64,000 nucleotides of DNA from JAFDVJ01 sp964487505 (GCA_964487505.1 CAZARD010000003.1:1-64000); one strand, 5' to 3'. Counted from the first letter of the stretch, positions 28,324 to 38,292 are shown. The notes: generated by a model not told the origin, from the letters alone. Program-made: numbers and translations.

Positions 28324-28486
28324 ATCCCACACGAACGTGGCGATTTGTTAGCCCGCGGTTTTTCGATTTCGCAATCTGTCGCGGTCTACCAGGGCTTAGC
28401 CAATCACGGTCGCAGCGATTTCCCGCAACTCGCGCTTTTCGGGAAACGCCGTCGCCCTCAGCAATCCGCTTGCATTCTAGGCTCCG

Positions 28487-28696
28487 GAGCGATCGCTCCC
28501 GCGATCGGGCCCCCTTACTTCGTGCGGGGTTCCGCATTTGTNNNNNNNNNNNNNNNNNNNNNNNNNNNNNNNNNNNNNNNNNNNNNNNNNNNNNNNNNNN
28601 NNNNNNNNNNNNNNNNNNNNNNNNNNNNNNNNNNNNNNNNNGAGCGATCGCTCCCGCGATCGGGCCCCCTTACTTCGTGCGGGGTTCCGCATTTGT
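28487..28696. other. 100-N gap bounded by an identical 55-bp sequence on both sides
   Basis: 28487-28541 and 28642-28696 are the same 55 bases; N fill 28542-28641. Two contig ends sharing a fixed-length overlap is the usual signature of k-mer assembly plus scaffolding, so the true distance may be zero and the duplication artificial. Confidence 0.85.
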
Positions 28697-28698
28697 GC

Positions 28699-28727
28699 AA
28701 AAAATGGCGCGCCCCGGAGGACGCGCC
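28699..28727 (-). terminator. Terminator of the first TonB-dependent receptor gene
   Basis: Stem GGCGCG (28706-28711) / CGCGCC (28722-28727); on the minus strand the stem is followed by ATTTTTTG. Confidence 0.75.
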
Positions 28728-28751
28728 TTGCGATTGGACGATTCGTTCAAA

Positions 28752-31700
28752 CTAGAAGTTCAACCGAAGCGCGAACTGGAGTTGCCGGTTGGTGCCGAGG
28801 CCGACCGTGCGTCCGACCGTGCCGTTGATCACTCCGAACTGGCCGACGTTGCTTTCCGAGAACGGGGTTCCCGGCTGGAACGATGTCGACCCGCTCGAGA
28901 GCAGGTTCGGCAGCGTTGCCGGCGGATTCGCAAAGTTCGCACGGTTCAGCAGATTGTAGAACTCGGTCCGGAAGACGATGTTGACCCGCTCGTTGACGTC
29001 GAAACGCTTCTGAAGCGTCAGATCGAACTGGTGGAACTGCGGACCCTTGAGCGCGTTGCGGGCCAGGTTCCCGTACGTTCCGGGAGCCGGCATCGAGAAT
29101 GCCGCCGGATTCAGATACCGCAGCCCGTTTGAGAGCGTCAGGAACGGATCGACTCCCGCGATCAGGTTAGGTCTCCGCGTGTTGCGCGAGGCGTTGCCGC
29201 CCGGCGTGTTGAGCGCGATCACGAAACCCGCCGGGAGCGGAGCCGTCGTGCTGATCGTGCTCGGCTGCGCGATGACGAATCCCTGCGGAACCGTCGCCGA
29301 ACCGAGAGTGCATCCGCCCGACTGGGAGCAGATCGCGACAGTATCCGGACGCGTGATCCTAACGTCGAGCGGCGTGCCGGACCGGCCGTTGTAAACGCCG
29401 CCGACCTGCCAGCCGCCGAAGAAAAGATCGGCGATTCCGTTGAGGCCGAACCTCCGGCCCTTTCCGATCGGCAGTTCGTACAGCGCCGTGAAATTGATGC
29501 TGTGACGAACGTCGAACGTGTTGTTCCCGAATTCCTCCGCAAAACTGTAAGGATTCTGCGCCGTGTTCGCCTCGTTCGAACCCTGCGTGTTGCCGTACGA
29601 TTTACCGAACTGATACTGCGCGTTCAGCGTCAGGCCCGAAGTGAATCGGCGGTTCAATTGGATCTGAAGCGCGTCATAACGATCGCGGCCGCCGCTGGTC
29701 TTGTAGTCCATCTCGCCGTAGGGTTGCAACACTGATGTCGGGCTCGCAATGACATTGCCGTTCGCATCGAGCGTTTTCCCGACGATATCGAACTCGCGGA
29801 TCACGGTGACGCCGACGATCTGTCCGGGACAAGCGCCGTTGACCGGGGCGACGCTGCACCGGTTGACGACGCCGACGCCGGTCGGCAAAGCGCTGCCGTT
29901 CTGGATGACCGTCGATCCCGGCAATATCCGGTTCGTTACACTGCGGAGAAACAGGTTCCGTCCCTGGCTGCCGACGTATGCGACCGTCAGGACGGTGCTC
30001 CCTGGAAGTTCCTGCTGGACCGAGAAACCGTACTGTCCGACACGCTCCGGAACGACGTAGCCGTTGATGTCGTAAACACGCGGCGTGAACCGCGATTGGA
30101 TCACGCTCGTGTTCGAAACCGTCGCGCCGGTCGTCGCCGACAGGCCCGACGCGATCGTCTGCGTGCTGCGGAAGACGTTCGATTCGATGGGCTGGATCAG
30201 ATCCTCATATTGGCCCGGTCCGTAGTAGATCCCGCCTCCGACACGGAATGTGGTTTTGCCGCCGAGTTTTTCCGGCGTCCACGTCAGACCGAGCCGAGGC
30301 CCGAAGTTTTTCTTCGAAGCGACGTAGTAGTTCGTGTCCGACGGCATCAGACGGCCGTTGGCGGCATCGACCACGACCGCCCGGTCATTCGCTTCCTTGT
30401 TGACCGAAAAGTACTCGTAGCGAAGACCATAGCTGAGCACCAGGTTCTGGCGGATGCGCCATTCGTCCTGGGCATAACCGATGACGTAGAACTGTTTGCC
30501 CTGGCTCAATCCGCCGGTCGGACGACTAATGGTCGAGACCGGATCGGTCGCGATCCGGAAATCGCCCGATGCCGAAAGATCGCCGATAAAGGCCGCGGTA
30601 ACGTTCTGGTTGAGGGCAAAGTCCCTGATGTTCCCGTAACTGTAGACCGTGCCGCCCAACTGATCGAACTTGACCGAAAGCGATCTGACTTCGACTCCGA
30701 ACTTGAAGCTGTGGTTTCCGCGTGTCCAGCTCAGGTTGTCGATGAACGACAGGCTCATCGGCCGGACGGGCTGCGCGCGTCCGTTTCCGGCCGAAGACTG
30801 CCGGGTCAGGCCGCCGGGCTCCGAGAAACCGGTCGGCGCGCCGCCGTTGATACCGGGACTGACAATGTTGCCCGTCAGGCGAAGCGCGACGCTCGAAAGA
30901 TCGATGCCGTTAAGCCCCGAAACGTTGGGAACGACCGTCAGAAGATCTGTCGGTGCGCGATTGAGGCCGAATTTCGACTCGTTGATGATCGACGATCCGT
31001 AGATCTGGTTAACCGAGAAGACGAAGTTGTCGGGTCGCTGCTTGGCGTTGATGAAGCGCCCGCTGGCACCGTCGGGCGACAGCAGCTCGCCGGTGTTTAT
31101 CTGATAGCGGCCGAAGAGCGAGATCCTATCGTTGAATTTGTAATCGACGCGCGCGCTGAAGGCATCCTCGTCGAGTTTGGCCGTCCGGTTCGCCTGGATC
31201 AGCTGCGCCGAATTGGTCAGCCCGCCGGTGCTGAAAAGTGCTCCGGTGCCGATCGGAAAGGAATTGATGATCCCGGTCGCACGCAACGCGTCGATCCGCG
31301 CCTGGGCAGCCGTTGCATCGGTCGTCGCAATGCCGAGCGCGGCCCGCGCCGCCTCACCGCGCGGATCGGCAGTGCCCCAGAAGTTGACGAAGTCGCGAAC
31401 GTAGAAAGACGGCGTCGATTCGATGACGTTGAATCCGGCGCGCTGGCGAAGGCCTTCGAAGCTTCCGAAAAAGAAGAGCTTGTTCTTTAAGATCGGTCCG
31501 CCAAAACTGCCGCCGAACTGGTTCAGACGCAACGGCGATTTCTGCGCGCCGTCGAAGAAGTTCCGGGCATCAAGGGCATCGTTGCGGAAATAATGAAAGA
31601 CCGAGCCCTTGAACTCATTGCTTCCCGATTTTCCGACGACACTGATCTGACCGCCCGTGCCGGTTCCGTACTCGGCGGGATAATTGGAGGAGTCGACGCG

Positions 31701-32372
31701 GAACTCCTGGATATTCTCGAGCGAGGTCTGGAGCCGGAACTGCGAACCCTGGACCGTGACGTATCCGGGCGAGGAATCGAAGATCGCCGTCGCCTCGATG
31801 CCGTCCAGTTTCGTCTGGTTCTGCTGATTGGCCCGGCCGTTGAAACGAAGTTCGTTGAAGTTGCCGGAACCGGTGTTTGTCGCTCCGGGCGCGTTCAGGT
31901 AAAGCTGCGCGTAGTTGCGGCCGTTGACCGGCAGTTCCGCGACCTCGCGCGCCGAGATGTTCGATCCGAGACGGTTCGAACTCGGATCGATCGCCGCCGG
32001 CTCGGTATCACCTGAAACGACATCGACGACGGCCGAAACATCGCCCGGCTCGAGCGCGATCGTCAGCTCGCGGGCCTGTCCGACGCCGAGTTCAAAGTTC
32101 TTGATCTGCGCGGTTTTGAAACCGTCACGGCTCGCGGTGATCGTGTAAGTCGCCGGAGTGAACTCCGTGACCGAAAATGAACCGTCTGCGCCGGTCAGGA
32201 CCGTCCGTGTGGCCCCTGATTCGTTTGATACGACCTTCACCGACGCGCCCGCGATCGCGGCCCCGTTGAGGTCCGAAACGACCCCGTTGATCCTTCCGCC
32301 GGTTTGTGCGTTTGCCGATGAGAAGAAAGCGACGATGATCGCCAATGCCAGAAATCCGAAAACTGATCTCAT
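28752..32372 (-). CDS. Oar-like TonB-dependent receptor with carboxypeptidase-regulatory-like domain
   Basis: This 1206-aa outer-membrane protein has a signal peptide (cleavage near ANAQ, residue 23), a carboxypeptidase-regulatory-like beta sandwich (about 27-110; GVVSDLNGAAIAGA), a plug (about 130-250; ELPVNGRNYAQL, KLDGIEATA) and a large beta barrel ending in the aromatic ALRLNF. The family imports large substrates energised by TonB. AGAGGAATC lies before ATG 32372 and a terminator follows. No TonB/ExbBD gene is in the window. Substrate unknown; acidobacterial Oar-like proteins are plausible polymer or siderophore importers. Confidence 0.93.
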   Translation of the reverse strand: MRSVFGFLALAIIVAFFSSANAQTGGRINGVVSDLNGAAIAGASVKVVSNESGATRTVLTGADGSFSVTEFTPATYTITASRDGFKTAQIKNFELGVGQARELTIALEPGDVSAVVDVVSGDTEPAAIDPSSNRLGSNISAREVAELPVNGRNYAQLYLNAPGATNTGSGNFNELRFNGRANQQNQTKLDGIEATAIFDSSPGYVTVQGSQFRLQTSLENIQEFRVDSSNYPAEYGTGTGGQISVVGKSGSNEFKGSVFHYFRNDALDARNFFDGAQKSPLRLNQFGGSFGGPILKNKLFFFGSFEGLRQRAGFNVIESTPSFYVRDFVNFWGTADPRGEAARAALGIATTDATAAQARIDALRATGIINSFPIGTGALFSTGGLTNSAQLIQANRTAKLDEDAFSARVDYKFNDRISLFGRYQINTGELLSPDGASGRFINAKQRPDNFVFSVNQIYGSSIINESKFGLNRAPTDLLTVVPNVSGLNGIDLSSVALRLTGNIVSPGINGGAPTGFSEPGGLTRQSSAGNGRAQPVRPMSLSFIDNLSWTRGNHSFKFGVEVRSLSVKFDQLGGTVYSYGNIRDFALNQNVTAAFIGDLSASGDFRIATDPVSTISRPTGGLSQGKQFYVIGYAQDEWRIRQNLVLSYGLRYEYFSVNKEANDRAVVVDAANGRLMPSDTNYYVASKKNFGPRLGLTWTPEKLGGKTTFRVGGGIYYGPGQYEDLIQPIESNVFRSTQTIASGLSATTGATVSNTSVIQSRFTPRVYDINGYVVPERVGQYGFSVQQELPGSTVLTVAYVGSQGRNLFLRSVTNRILPGSTVIQNGSALPTGVGVVNRCSVAPVNGACPGQIVGVTVIREFDIVGKTLDANGNVIASPTSVLQPYGEMDYKTSGGRDRYDALQIQLNRRFTSGLTLNAQYQFGKSYGNTQGSNEANTAQNPYSFAEEFGNNTFDVRHSINFTALYELPIGKGRRFGLNGIADLFFGGWQVGGVYNGRSGTPLDVRITRPDTVAICSQSGGCTLGSATVPQGFVIAQPSTISTTAPLPAGFVIALNTPGGNASRNTRRPNLIAGVDPFLTLSNGLRYLNPAAFSMPAPGTYGNLARNALKGPQFHQFDLTLQKRFDVNERVNIVFRTEFYNLLNRANFANPPATLPNLLSSGSTSFQPGTPFSESNVGQFGVINGTVGRTVGLGTNRQLQFALRLNF

Positions 32373-32516
32373 ATGTGATTCCTCTGTTTGATAAATAGAG
32401 AACGGCGTCTCCCAAAATCGGAGCCCGTCATTTGTTTTGATTGAAAATTGGTTGCCTGCAATCGTTAGGATAGGCAGGGAAGGTTAAACCGGAGTGAATT
32501 CGTTGTTAACGAATGG

Positions 32517-33146
32517 TTAAATCTCGGCCGTGAGTTTTTCGAAATCCGCCGGGCGGTCGATGTCGAATGCAGCCTCGGGGACCGGGATCGACCGCGTCCT
32601 TTCCGGATGGGCAAGTATCAGGCTTTTGGCGCCTTCTGTCGGCCCGATCGCCAGCAATTCACCAAAGAACGGGCGCGTAAACACGGCCGGAACCCCGACC
32701 GTCCCGCCGTATTCCGCCGCCGCGATTCGGTCGGTGCCGGCCGCATCGATCAACGTGTTCATCGATTCCGTCACCACAAAAGGCTGGTCGGCGAGCGTGA
32801 TCGCGATCGCCCGGAGGTGCGGGATTCCTTTGACCGCGTCATCGGCCGCGAATCTGATAGATGATCCGATTCCGAGTGCCCATCGATCGTTGACAACGAC
32901 ACGGACCGGAAGATCGTTGATCTCGGGAAGAATCCGTCCGACGTTCGCGCCGAGGACGACCGTAACGTGCGTGGCGTTCGACGCAAGCGCGGTCTCGGTC
33001 GCGCGGCGGATCAGCGATCGGCCGTTAAACTTCAGAAGCTGTTTGGGAAAATACCCGTAGCGGCTGGATTCGCCGGCGGCGAGGACGAGAATGCAGGTCG
33101 GATGTCGGATCGGCGACCGATTGTCCTGAATGTCCTGAGAAACCAT
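32517..33146 (-). CDS. MocA-like molybdenum cofactor cytidylyltransferase
   Basis: This 209-aa nucleotidyltransferase has the LVLAAGESSRYG GT-A motif, GYFPKQLLKF, LADQPFV metal-binding region and an N-terminal extension of about 15 residues. MocA adds CMP to molybdopterin for XDH-type enzymes. It is the last gene of the aldehyde oxidoreductase operon, 23 nt after xdhC-like, which fits a cofactor role for PaoABC. A MobA-like guanylyltransferase is less likely beside an XDH-family enzyme. Start ATG 33146 is inferred from position and a GGGGAA upstream. Confidence 0.85.
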   Translation of the reverse strand: MVSQDIQDNRSPIRHPTCILVLAAGESSRYGYFPKQLLKFNGRSLIRRATETALASNATHVTVVLGANVGRILPEINDLPVRVVVNDRWALGIGSSIRFAADDAVKGIPHLRAIAITLADQPFVVTESMNTLIDAAGTDRIAAAEYGGTVGVPAVFTRPFFGELLAIGPTEGAKSLILAHPERTRSIPVPEAAFDIDRPADFEKLTAEI

Positions 33147-33169
33147 TTTCCGCAATTCCCCGGTCGAGG

Positions 33170-34132
33170 TCAGCCACGGCGATCCCGCAGGAATCCGCCC
33201 TCGCGTTTCCGCAGAACGGTCTGGATCTCGGCGACGATCGCGAGCGCGATCTCTTCCGGTGATTCCGAACCGATATCGAGGCCGACCGGTCCGAAGAGAT
33301 TGGGCGGCCATTCACGACCGATCTCGGCGAGAAGTTTCTCCGTCCGTTTGCGCGGGCCGAGCGCGCCGATATATGCCGCGTCGGTCGAAAGCAGAAACGA
33401 CTGGATCAGCTTGTCCTTCTCGTAATTGTGCGTCATCACGACCGCCACGGAACGCGAGTCGATGGACAGATTGCCGGCGTATTTCTCGGGTGCGAGGACG
33501 CGCACCGAGTCGGCCTCCGGAAATCGCTCGCGGGTCGCGAACGCGGCCCGATGGTCGACGACGGTGACCTGCCAGCCAAGCGTCTTCGCGATCGCATAAA
33601 CCGGGATTGCGTCCGTCCCTGCGCCGAAGATCGTCAGCGAAACCGGCGCCTCGATGATCTCGAAGAAGGTGTCACCGTCCATCCCCGAACGCGTCATCCC
33701 GGTTTCAGGCGCGTAGTCCCGTACGCCGCCGAACTCGCCGTCGATGAAAACCGACGAAACAAAACTCTCGCGCCGTTCCCGCGCCGACCTCAGACGATCG
33801 AAAAAGTCGCGGTCGAATGGTTCGAACAGGATCCGGATCACGCCCCGGCATCCCATATTGAGCGAGAAGACCGAATCTTCGTGCTTGGTCGTGTCGTAGA
33901 CGATGACCTGCGCGCGGCCCGATTCCGCGACCTGCTTCGCGCGCTCGAGCGCGTCGGCTTCGAGGCATCCGCCCGACACCGTTCCGACGGCATCGCCGTT
34001 CCCGCGGATGAGCATCTTTGCGCCGGCTCCGCGATACGCCGATCCCTGAACATCGATAACGGTCGCCACGACCGCTTTTTCGTCGGGACCGAGCACGGGA
34101 ATCGTCTTCAGGATCAGTTCGATCTCTTTCAT
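33170..34132 (-). CDS. XdhC/CoxI (PaoD-like) molybdenum-cofactor insertion factor
   Basis: This 320-aa protein has the N-terminal XdhC domain (VIDVQGSAYRGAGAKML, TVSGGCLEAD, GCRGVIRILFEP) and a C-terminal Rossmann-type domain (TIFGAGTDAIPV, VVMTHNYEKDK, YIGALGPRKRTEKLL). Family members bind and sulphurate the molybdenum cofactor and hand it to XDH-family apoenzymes. It follows the large subunit gene by 47 nt and precedes the MocA-like gene, matching PaoD-type dedicated maturation. Confidence 0.93.
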   Translation of the reverse strand: MKEIELILKTIPVLGPDEKAVVATVIDVQGSAYRGAGAKMLIRGNGDAVGTVSGGCLEADALERAKQVAESGRAQVIVYDTTKHEDSVFSLNMGCRGVIRILFEPFDRDFFDRLRSARERRESFVSSVFIDGEFGGVRDYAPETGMTRSGMDGDTFFEIIEAPVSLTIFGAGTDAIPVYAIAKTLGWQVTVVDHRAAFATRERFPEADSVRVLAPEKYAGNLSIDSRSVAVVMTHNYEKDKLIQSFLLSTDAAYIGALGPRKRTEKLLAEIGREWPPNLFGPVGLDIGSESPEEIALAIVAEIQTVLRKREGGFLRDRRG

Positions 34133-34179
34133 TCAATACAAACCAATAGTTGAGATGATAACGCCGTCTCCGGGTTCGA

Positions 34180-36336
34180 TCACAACAATTTATCAAGCGT
34201 GATCGGCAGATCGCGGACGCGCTTGCCGGTCGCGTGAAAGATTGCGTTCGCGATCGCCGCCGGGATCCCGACAAGGCACAGTTCGCCCATCCCCTTGACG
34301 CCGAGCGGGTTGACGATCGTGTCCTCTTCTTCGACGAATGCCGTTTCGACCTCGTGAACGTCGGCGTTGACCGGTATGTGATACGTCGCGAAGTTGGTCG
34401 TCATCATCCGTCCGTACCGGTGATCGATAGCCGTCTCTTCCTGAAGCGCCATCCCGATCCCCCAGACAACCCCGCCCATCTCCTGCGAGTGTGACGTTTT
34501 CGGATTCATGATCCGGCCGACGGCCGTGGCTTCGACGACGCGCGTGACTTTCACGATCCCGAGGTCCTCATCGACCTTGACCTCGACGAACTGCGCGCCG
34601 TGGGCTTGGGTCGTGTATTTCTGCCGTTCGGCTCCGGGCCTCGAAGTGAAGGTTTCGACGATCTCGGTCATCGAATTGCGTTTCATCAGATCGCCGATCG
34701 AAACGCGCTTCGTCGGATCCGACTTCAGGCTCAGAAAACCGTCGGTCATCACGATATCGTCGATCTTCGCGCCGGCGACCGGCGATCCCGCTTCTTTTTG
34801 CGCGGCCTCGACGAGTTTCTGCTTGATCGCCATCGCGGCGCCATGCGCGGCGGTTCCGATCGACGCCGTCGTGAACGATCCGCCCTGCACCGGCGCCGGC
34901 GGAAGATCGGAATCGCCGAGATCGAACTTGACCTTGTCGGCGGCGATGCCTAGATACTCGGCGGCAATCATCGTGATCACGGTGTAAGTTCCCGGTCCGA
35001 TGTCGGCGGCGGCGCTCGTGACGTGGGCCGAACCGTTCGCGGACAACTTGATGCGCACCGTCGCCGGGATCTGGAACGCCCCCCAGATGCCGGTCGCGAC
35101 GCCCCAGCCGACGAGCCACTTGCCGTCGCGCATCGACCGCGGCTCGAGCTTGCGTTTTGACCAGCCGAACTTCGCCGCGCCCTGTTTGAAAGCCTCCCGA
35201 AGCGCCTTGCTCGAGAACGGCTTGCCCGTTTCGGGATCTTTTTCGGCGTAGTTGATGAGTCGGAATTCGACCGGATCGATCTTCAGCTCGTATGCCAGTT
35301 CGTCGATCGCCGACTCGAGCGCGAACGCGCCCGAAACCATTCCCGGCGCGCGCATCCAGGTCGGCGTCGGAAGATCTGTCCGGGCGAGTTTGTACGGCGT
35401 GTCGTAGTTCGGGCATTCGTACAATGTGCGCCCGAATCCGTTCGGGCTTTCATTGAAATTCTCGAATGTCGAGGTATTGCCGATCGCCTCGTGAATGATC
35501 GAACTCAGTTTGCCGTTCCGGTCGGCCCCGATCTGCACTTTCTGCCAGGTGAACGGCCGGTAGCCGTGACCCGTGAACATCTGGCGCCGCGTGTAGTTGA
35601 CCTTCACCGGACGCTTGAGTTCGCGCGCGGCCGATGCCGCGAGAAACGTGTAGTAATGCGGATTCAGGGCCGCCCCGAAGGCGCCGCCGACGAACGGCGA
35701 GATGACGCGGACATTCTCAGGCTTGATCCCGAAGCATTGCGCCAGATGGCTTTGGACATCCTTGACGCCCTGCGTCTTGGTGAACATCGTCAGCTTGTCG
35801 CCCTCCCAAAGCGCGATGCCGCCGTGCGGTTCCATCGGGTTGTGATGTTCGATCGGGATCGTGTACACGGCTTCCACCCGGACGGCCGAGTTCTTGAACG
35901 CCGCGGCTGCGTCACCGCGCATCTTCGGCCCGCGCTGATCGACGGTCGGCGCCTTTGCGGTTTCGGTCTGCGCGCCCTGCTCTTCGTAGGTGGCCTTCAC
36001 GAGCCGCGCCGCGAAACGCGCCTGTTCGAACGATTCGGCGACGACGAAAGCGATCGGCTGATCGCTGAAAACGATCTTGTCCGACTGAAGCGCGAAGAAG
36101 TCGGGGTCCTTCGATTGCGTCTTCGGCGCGTTCAGATGCGTGAAGATCTTGATCACGCCGGGCTGTTTTTCAGCCTCGGCAGTATCGATCGACACGATCC
36201 GGCCCTTGGCTATCCGGCTTTGCGCGATGAATCCGTAAGCGACGTTCTTGACGTCGAACTCCGAGGCATATTTCGCCTGTCCGGTGACCTTCGCGACGCC
36301 GTCAACGCGGCTCATTTCCTTCCCGATATATCTCAT
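34180..36336 (-). CDS. Molybdopterin-binding large subunit of aldehyde oxidoreductase (PaoC-like)
   Basis: This 718-aa XDH-family catalytic subunit has the N-terminal aldehyde-oxidase domain (GQAKYASEFDV), then the molybdopterin domain with FVGGAFGAALNP, MRAPGMVSGAFALE (the R-A-P-G site) and the catalytic glutamate in GVKGMGELCLVG near residue 692. The overall length and MRYIGKE start fit PaoC/YagR rather than xanthine dehydrogenase (which is longer or fused). It pairs with the FAD and 2Fe-2S subunits upstream. Likely a periplasmic aldehyde detoxification enzyme; the range of aldehydes cannot be read from sequence. Confidence 0.93.
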   Translation of the reverse strand: MRYIGKEMSRVDGVAKVTGQAKYASEFDVKNVAYGFIAQSRIAKGRIVSIDTAEAEKQPGVIKIFTHLNAPKTQSKDPDFFALQSDKIVFSDQPIAFVVAESFEQARFAARLVKATYEEQGAQTETAKAPTVDQRGPKMRGDAAAAFKNSAVRVEAVYTIPIEHHNPMEPHGGIALWEGDKLTMFTKTQGVKDVQSHLAQCFGIKPENVRVISPFVGGAFGAALNPHYYTFLAASAARELKRPVKVNYTRRQMFTGHGYRPFTWQKVQIGADRNGKLSSIIHEAIGNTSTFENFNESPNGFGRTLYECPNYDTPYKLARTDLPTPTWMRAPGMVSGAFALESAIDELAYELKIDPVEFRLINYAEKDPETGKPFSSKALREAFKQGAAKFGWSKRKLEPRSMRDGKWLVGWGVATGIWGAFQIPATVRIKLSANGSAHVTSAAADIGPGTYTVITMIAAEYLGIAADKVKFDLGDSDLPPAPVQGGSFTTASIGTAAHGAAMAIKQKLVEAAQKEAGSPVAGAKIDDIVMTDGFLSLKSDPTKRVSIGDLMKRNSMTEIVETFTSRPGAERQKYTTQAHGAQFVEVKVDEDLGIVKVTRVVEATAVGRIMNPKTSHSQEMGGVVWGIGMALQEETAIDHRYGRMMTTNFATYHIPVNADVHEVETAFVEEEDTIVNPLGVKGMGELCLVGIPAAIANAIFHATGKRVRDLPITLDKLL

Positions 36337-36393
36337 GGCATTTGGGGTTCTGAACCTGGGATTTCTGAATTGCGTCTTAAGTTGACGCGCGCC

Positions 36394-37380
36394 TCATTTC
36401 CCGGCCAAAGCTTTTTCGAGCGCGCGGACCATCGCCCGTTTGCTCAGTTCGATCTTGTATGCGTTGTGTTCAAGCGCCTTCGCGTTCTTCATCTCGGCCT
36501 CGGCGGCGAGCTTGAAATTCTCGCGCGTCGCCTGTTTTCCGGCAAGAAACTTCTCGGCCTCGAGCGCGCGCCAGGGTTTGTTGGCGACCCCGCCGAGCGC
36601 GATCCGCGCCTGTTTGATCTTCTTGCCCGCCATCTCAAGGCCCGCCGCGACCGAAACGAGCGCGAACGAGTAGCTCGCGCGATCTCGGACCTTCAGATAG
36701 TAGGAATTGGACGCGAACTTGTTCTTCGGGAGATCGATCGACGTGATCAGCTCGCCGTGTTCGAGCGATTTGTCATTATGGGGAGCGTCGCCCGGCAGAC
36801 GATGAAGATCGGCGAACGGGATCGTCCGCGTCTTCCCGTCGACCGTACGGATGTTGACCTTAGCCTCGAGCGCCGCCAACGCGACGGCCATATCTGACGG
36901 ATTGACCGCGACGCAGTTCTCGGACCAACCGAGGATCGCGTAGGTCCGGTTGAGTCCGCCGATCGCGCTGCATCCCGAGCCCGGTTCGCGGCGGTTGCAG
37001 GGAACGGCGATGTCGTAGAAATAGAGGCACCGGACCTGCTGCATCACGTTGCCGCCGTTCGTCGCCATATTCCGGATCTGCTCGGACGCGCCGGCAAGTA
37101 TCGCCCTCGACAACATCGGATAATTCTCACGGACCAGCGGATGGTTCGCCGTTTCCGTATTCGTTGCGAGCGCCCCGAGCGAAACGCCGGCCGGGGTCGA
37201 ACGGATCTCTTTGAGTTTGAGCGGGCTGATATCTACGAGCTCGTCAGGCCGCGCGATGTCTTCCTTCATCAGATCGACGATATTCGTTCCTCCGGAAAGA
37301 AATCGCGCGTTCTTATTCGCCGCAACCGATCTGACCGCGACATCGGCTTCTGTCGCGCGCGTGAACTTAAACGGACGCAT
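36394..37380 (-). CDS. FAD/4Fe-4S subunit of aldehyde oxidoreductase (PaoB-like)
   Basis: This 328-aa FAD subunit has the LSGGTNIVDLM flavin motif and, distinctive for PaoB, an inserted cysteine cluster, RCLYFYDIAVPCNRR then GSGCSAIGG, which in E. coli PaoB binds an extra 4Fe-4S centre. The C-terminal CO-dehydrogenase-flavoprotein domain is intact. It overlaps the 2Fe-2S gene by 14 nt, so translation is probably coupled, and lies 57 nt before the large subunit gene. Confidence 0.93.
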   Translation of the reverse strand: MRPFKFTRATEADVAVRSVAANKNARFLSGGTNIVDLMKEDIARPDELVDISPLKLKEIRSTPAGVSLGALATNTETANHPLVRENYPMLSRAILAGASEQIRNMATNGGNVMQQVRCLYFYDIAVPCNRREPGSGCSAIGGLNRTYAILGWSENCVAVNPSDMAVALAALEAKVNIRTVDGKTRTIPFADLHRLPGDAPHNDKSLEHGELITSIDLPKNKFASNSYYLKVRDRASYSFALVSVAAGLEMAGKKIKQARIALGGVANKPWRALEAEKFLAGKQATRENFKLAAEAEMKNAKALEHNAYKIELSKRAMVRALEKALAGK

Positions 37381-38152
37381 CTGACTTGTCCTCCTCCGTG
37401 AATTCCCAAGTCTGCGCGATCGGTTCGCCCGTGTGGACCTCGCGGATCGCCTTGACGATGTTCGGGTACGCGCCGCATCGGCAGAGATTTCCGGACATTC
37501 GTTCGCGAATCTCGTCGTCGCTCAATTTCAATGGCTTCGCGGCGCCGCCGACATTCTCGGTCAAATAGCTCAATCGCCCCTGCTTTGCCTCGTCGAGCAT
37601 CGCGACGGCCGAGCAGATCTGTCCCGGCGTGCAATAGCCGCACTGGAATCCGTCGTGTTTGATAAACGCTGCCTGGAGCGGATGCAGTTTCTCGCCATTC
37701 GCCAGGCCCTCTATCGTCGTCACGGTCTTGCCCTCGCAGGTCGCGGCCAGCGTCAGGCACGAAAGCACGCGGTTGCCGTCGACGATGACCGTGCACGCGC
37801 CGCATTGCCCGTGATCGCATCCCTTCTTCGATCCGGTCAACCCGAGCTTCTCGCGCAAGGCGTCGAGCAGCGTGACGCGCGAATCGAGAGTCAACGATCG
37901 GCCCGCGCCGTTGACGCTGAACTTGACCGCCACGGCATTCTCCTCCGCGACCGGAGCGAAAAGCGCGTCCTCCGGGATCTCAAAATTAGCCAGGATCTCC
38001 TGTTCGGCGAGGATCTGCGCCGCAAGAACGCCGATCGTGGTCGCCGAGACCTTTCCGAGAAACTTGCGCCGGGACTCGCCGAGTTCGCCGAGCAGCGCCC
38101 GTTCATCGTCCGAAAGCCCCGAGTCACCGGGATTCTCAACCTTTTCCGTCAT
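37367..38152 (-). CDS. 2Fe-2S subunit of aldehyde oxidoreductase with Tat signal (PaoA-like)
   Basis: This 261-aa subunit begins with a soluble extension (about 1-28), then the twin-arginine signal ESRRKFLGKVSATT and two iron-sulphur domains: plant-type (KKGCDHGQCGACTV, LSCLTLA) and CO-dehydrogenase type (QCGYCTPGQICS, NLCRCGAYPNIV). The twin-arginine signal, as in PaoA, would carry the folded holo-complex to the periplasm. It is the first gene of the operon, with GGAG 7 nt before ATG 38152, and is divergent from the cytochrome c peroxidase gene. Confidence 0.94.
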   Translation of the reverse strand: MTEKVENPGDSGLSDDERALLGELGESRRKFLGKVSATTIGVLAAQILAEQEILANFEIPEDALFAPVAEENAVAVKFSVNGAGRSLTLDSRVTLLDALREKLGLTGSKKGCDHGQCGACTVIVDGNRVLSCLTLAATCEGKTVTTIEGLANGEKLHPLQAAFIKHDGFQCGYCTPGQICSAVAMLDEAKQGRLSYLTENVGGAAKPLKLSDDEIRERMSGNLCRCGAYPNIVKAIREVHTGEPIAQTWEFTEEDKSDASV

Positions 38153-38292
38153 TTCAGCTCCGTTGTTCCGATCCGAGGCAAAGCTCGGGTATGAATGATT
38201 CTCGTCAGAGTAAGACTCTACCAGAATGACCGTTTTTTCGAAAACAATTTCCGGGATATCGCAGGTGTATGCCCGTCGGCAGCATCAGAATT

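Noticed and set aside
28069..28755. Frames that run through the 28.6-kb gap
   Set aside because: They depend on N translation and the duplicated 55 bp; a terminator sits at the start.
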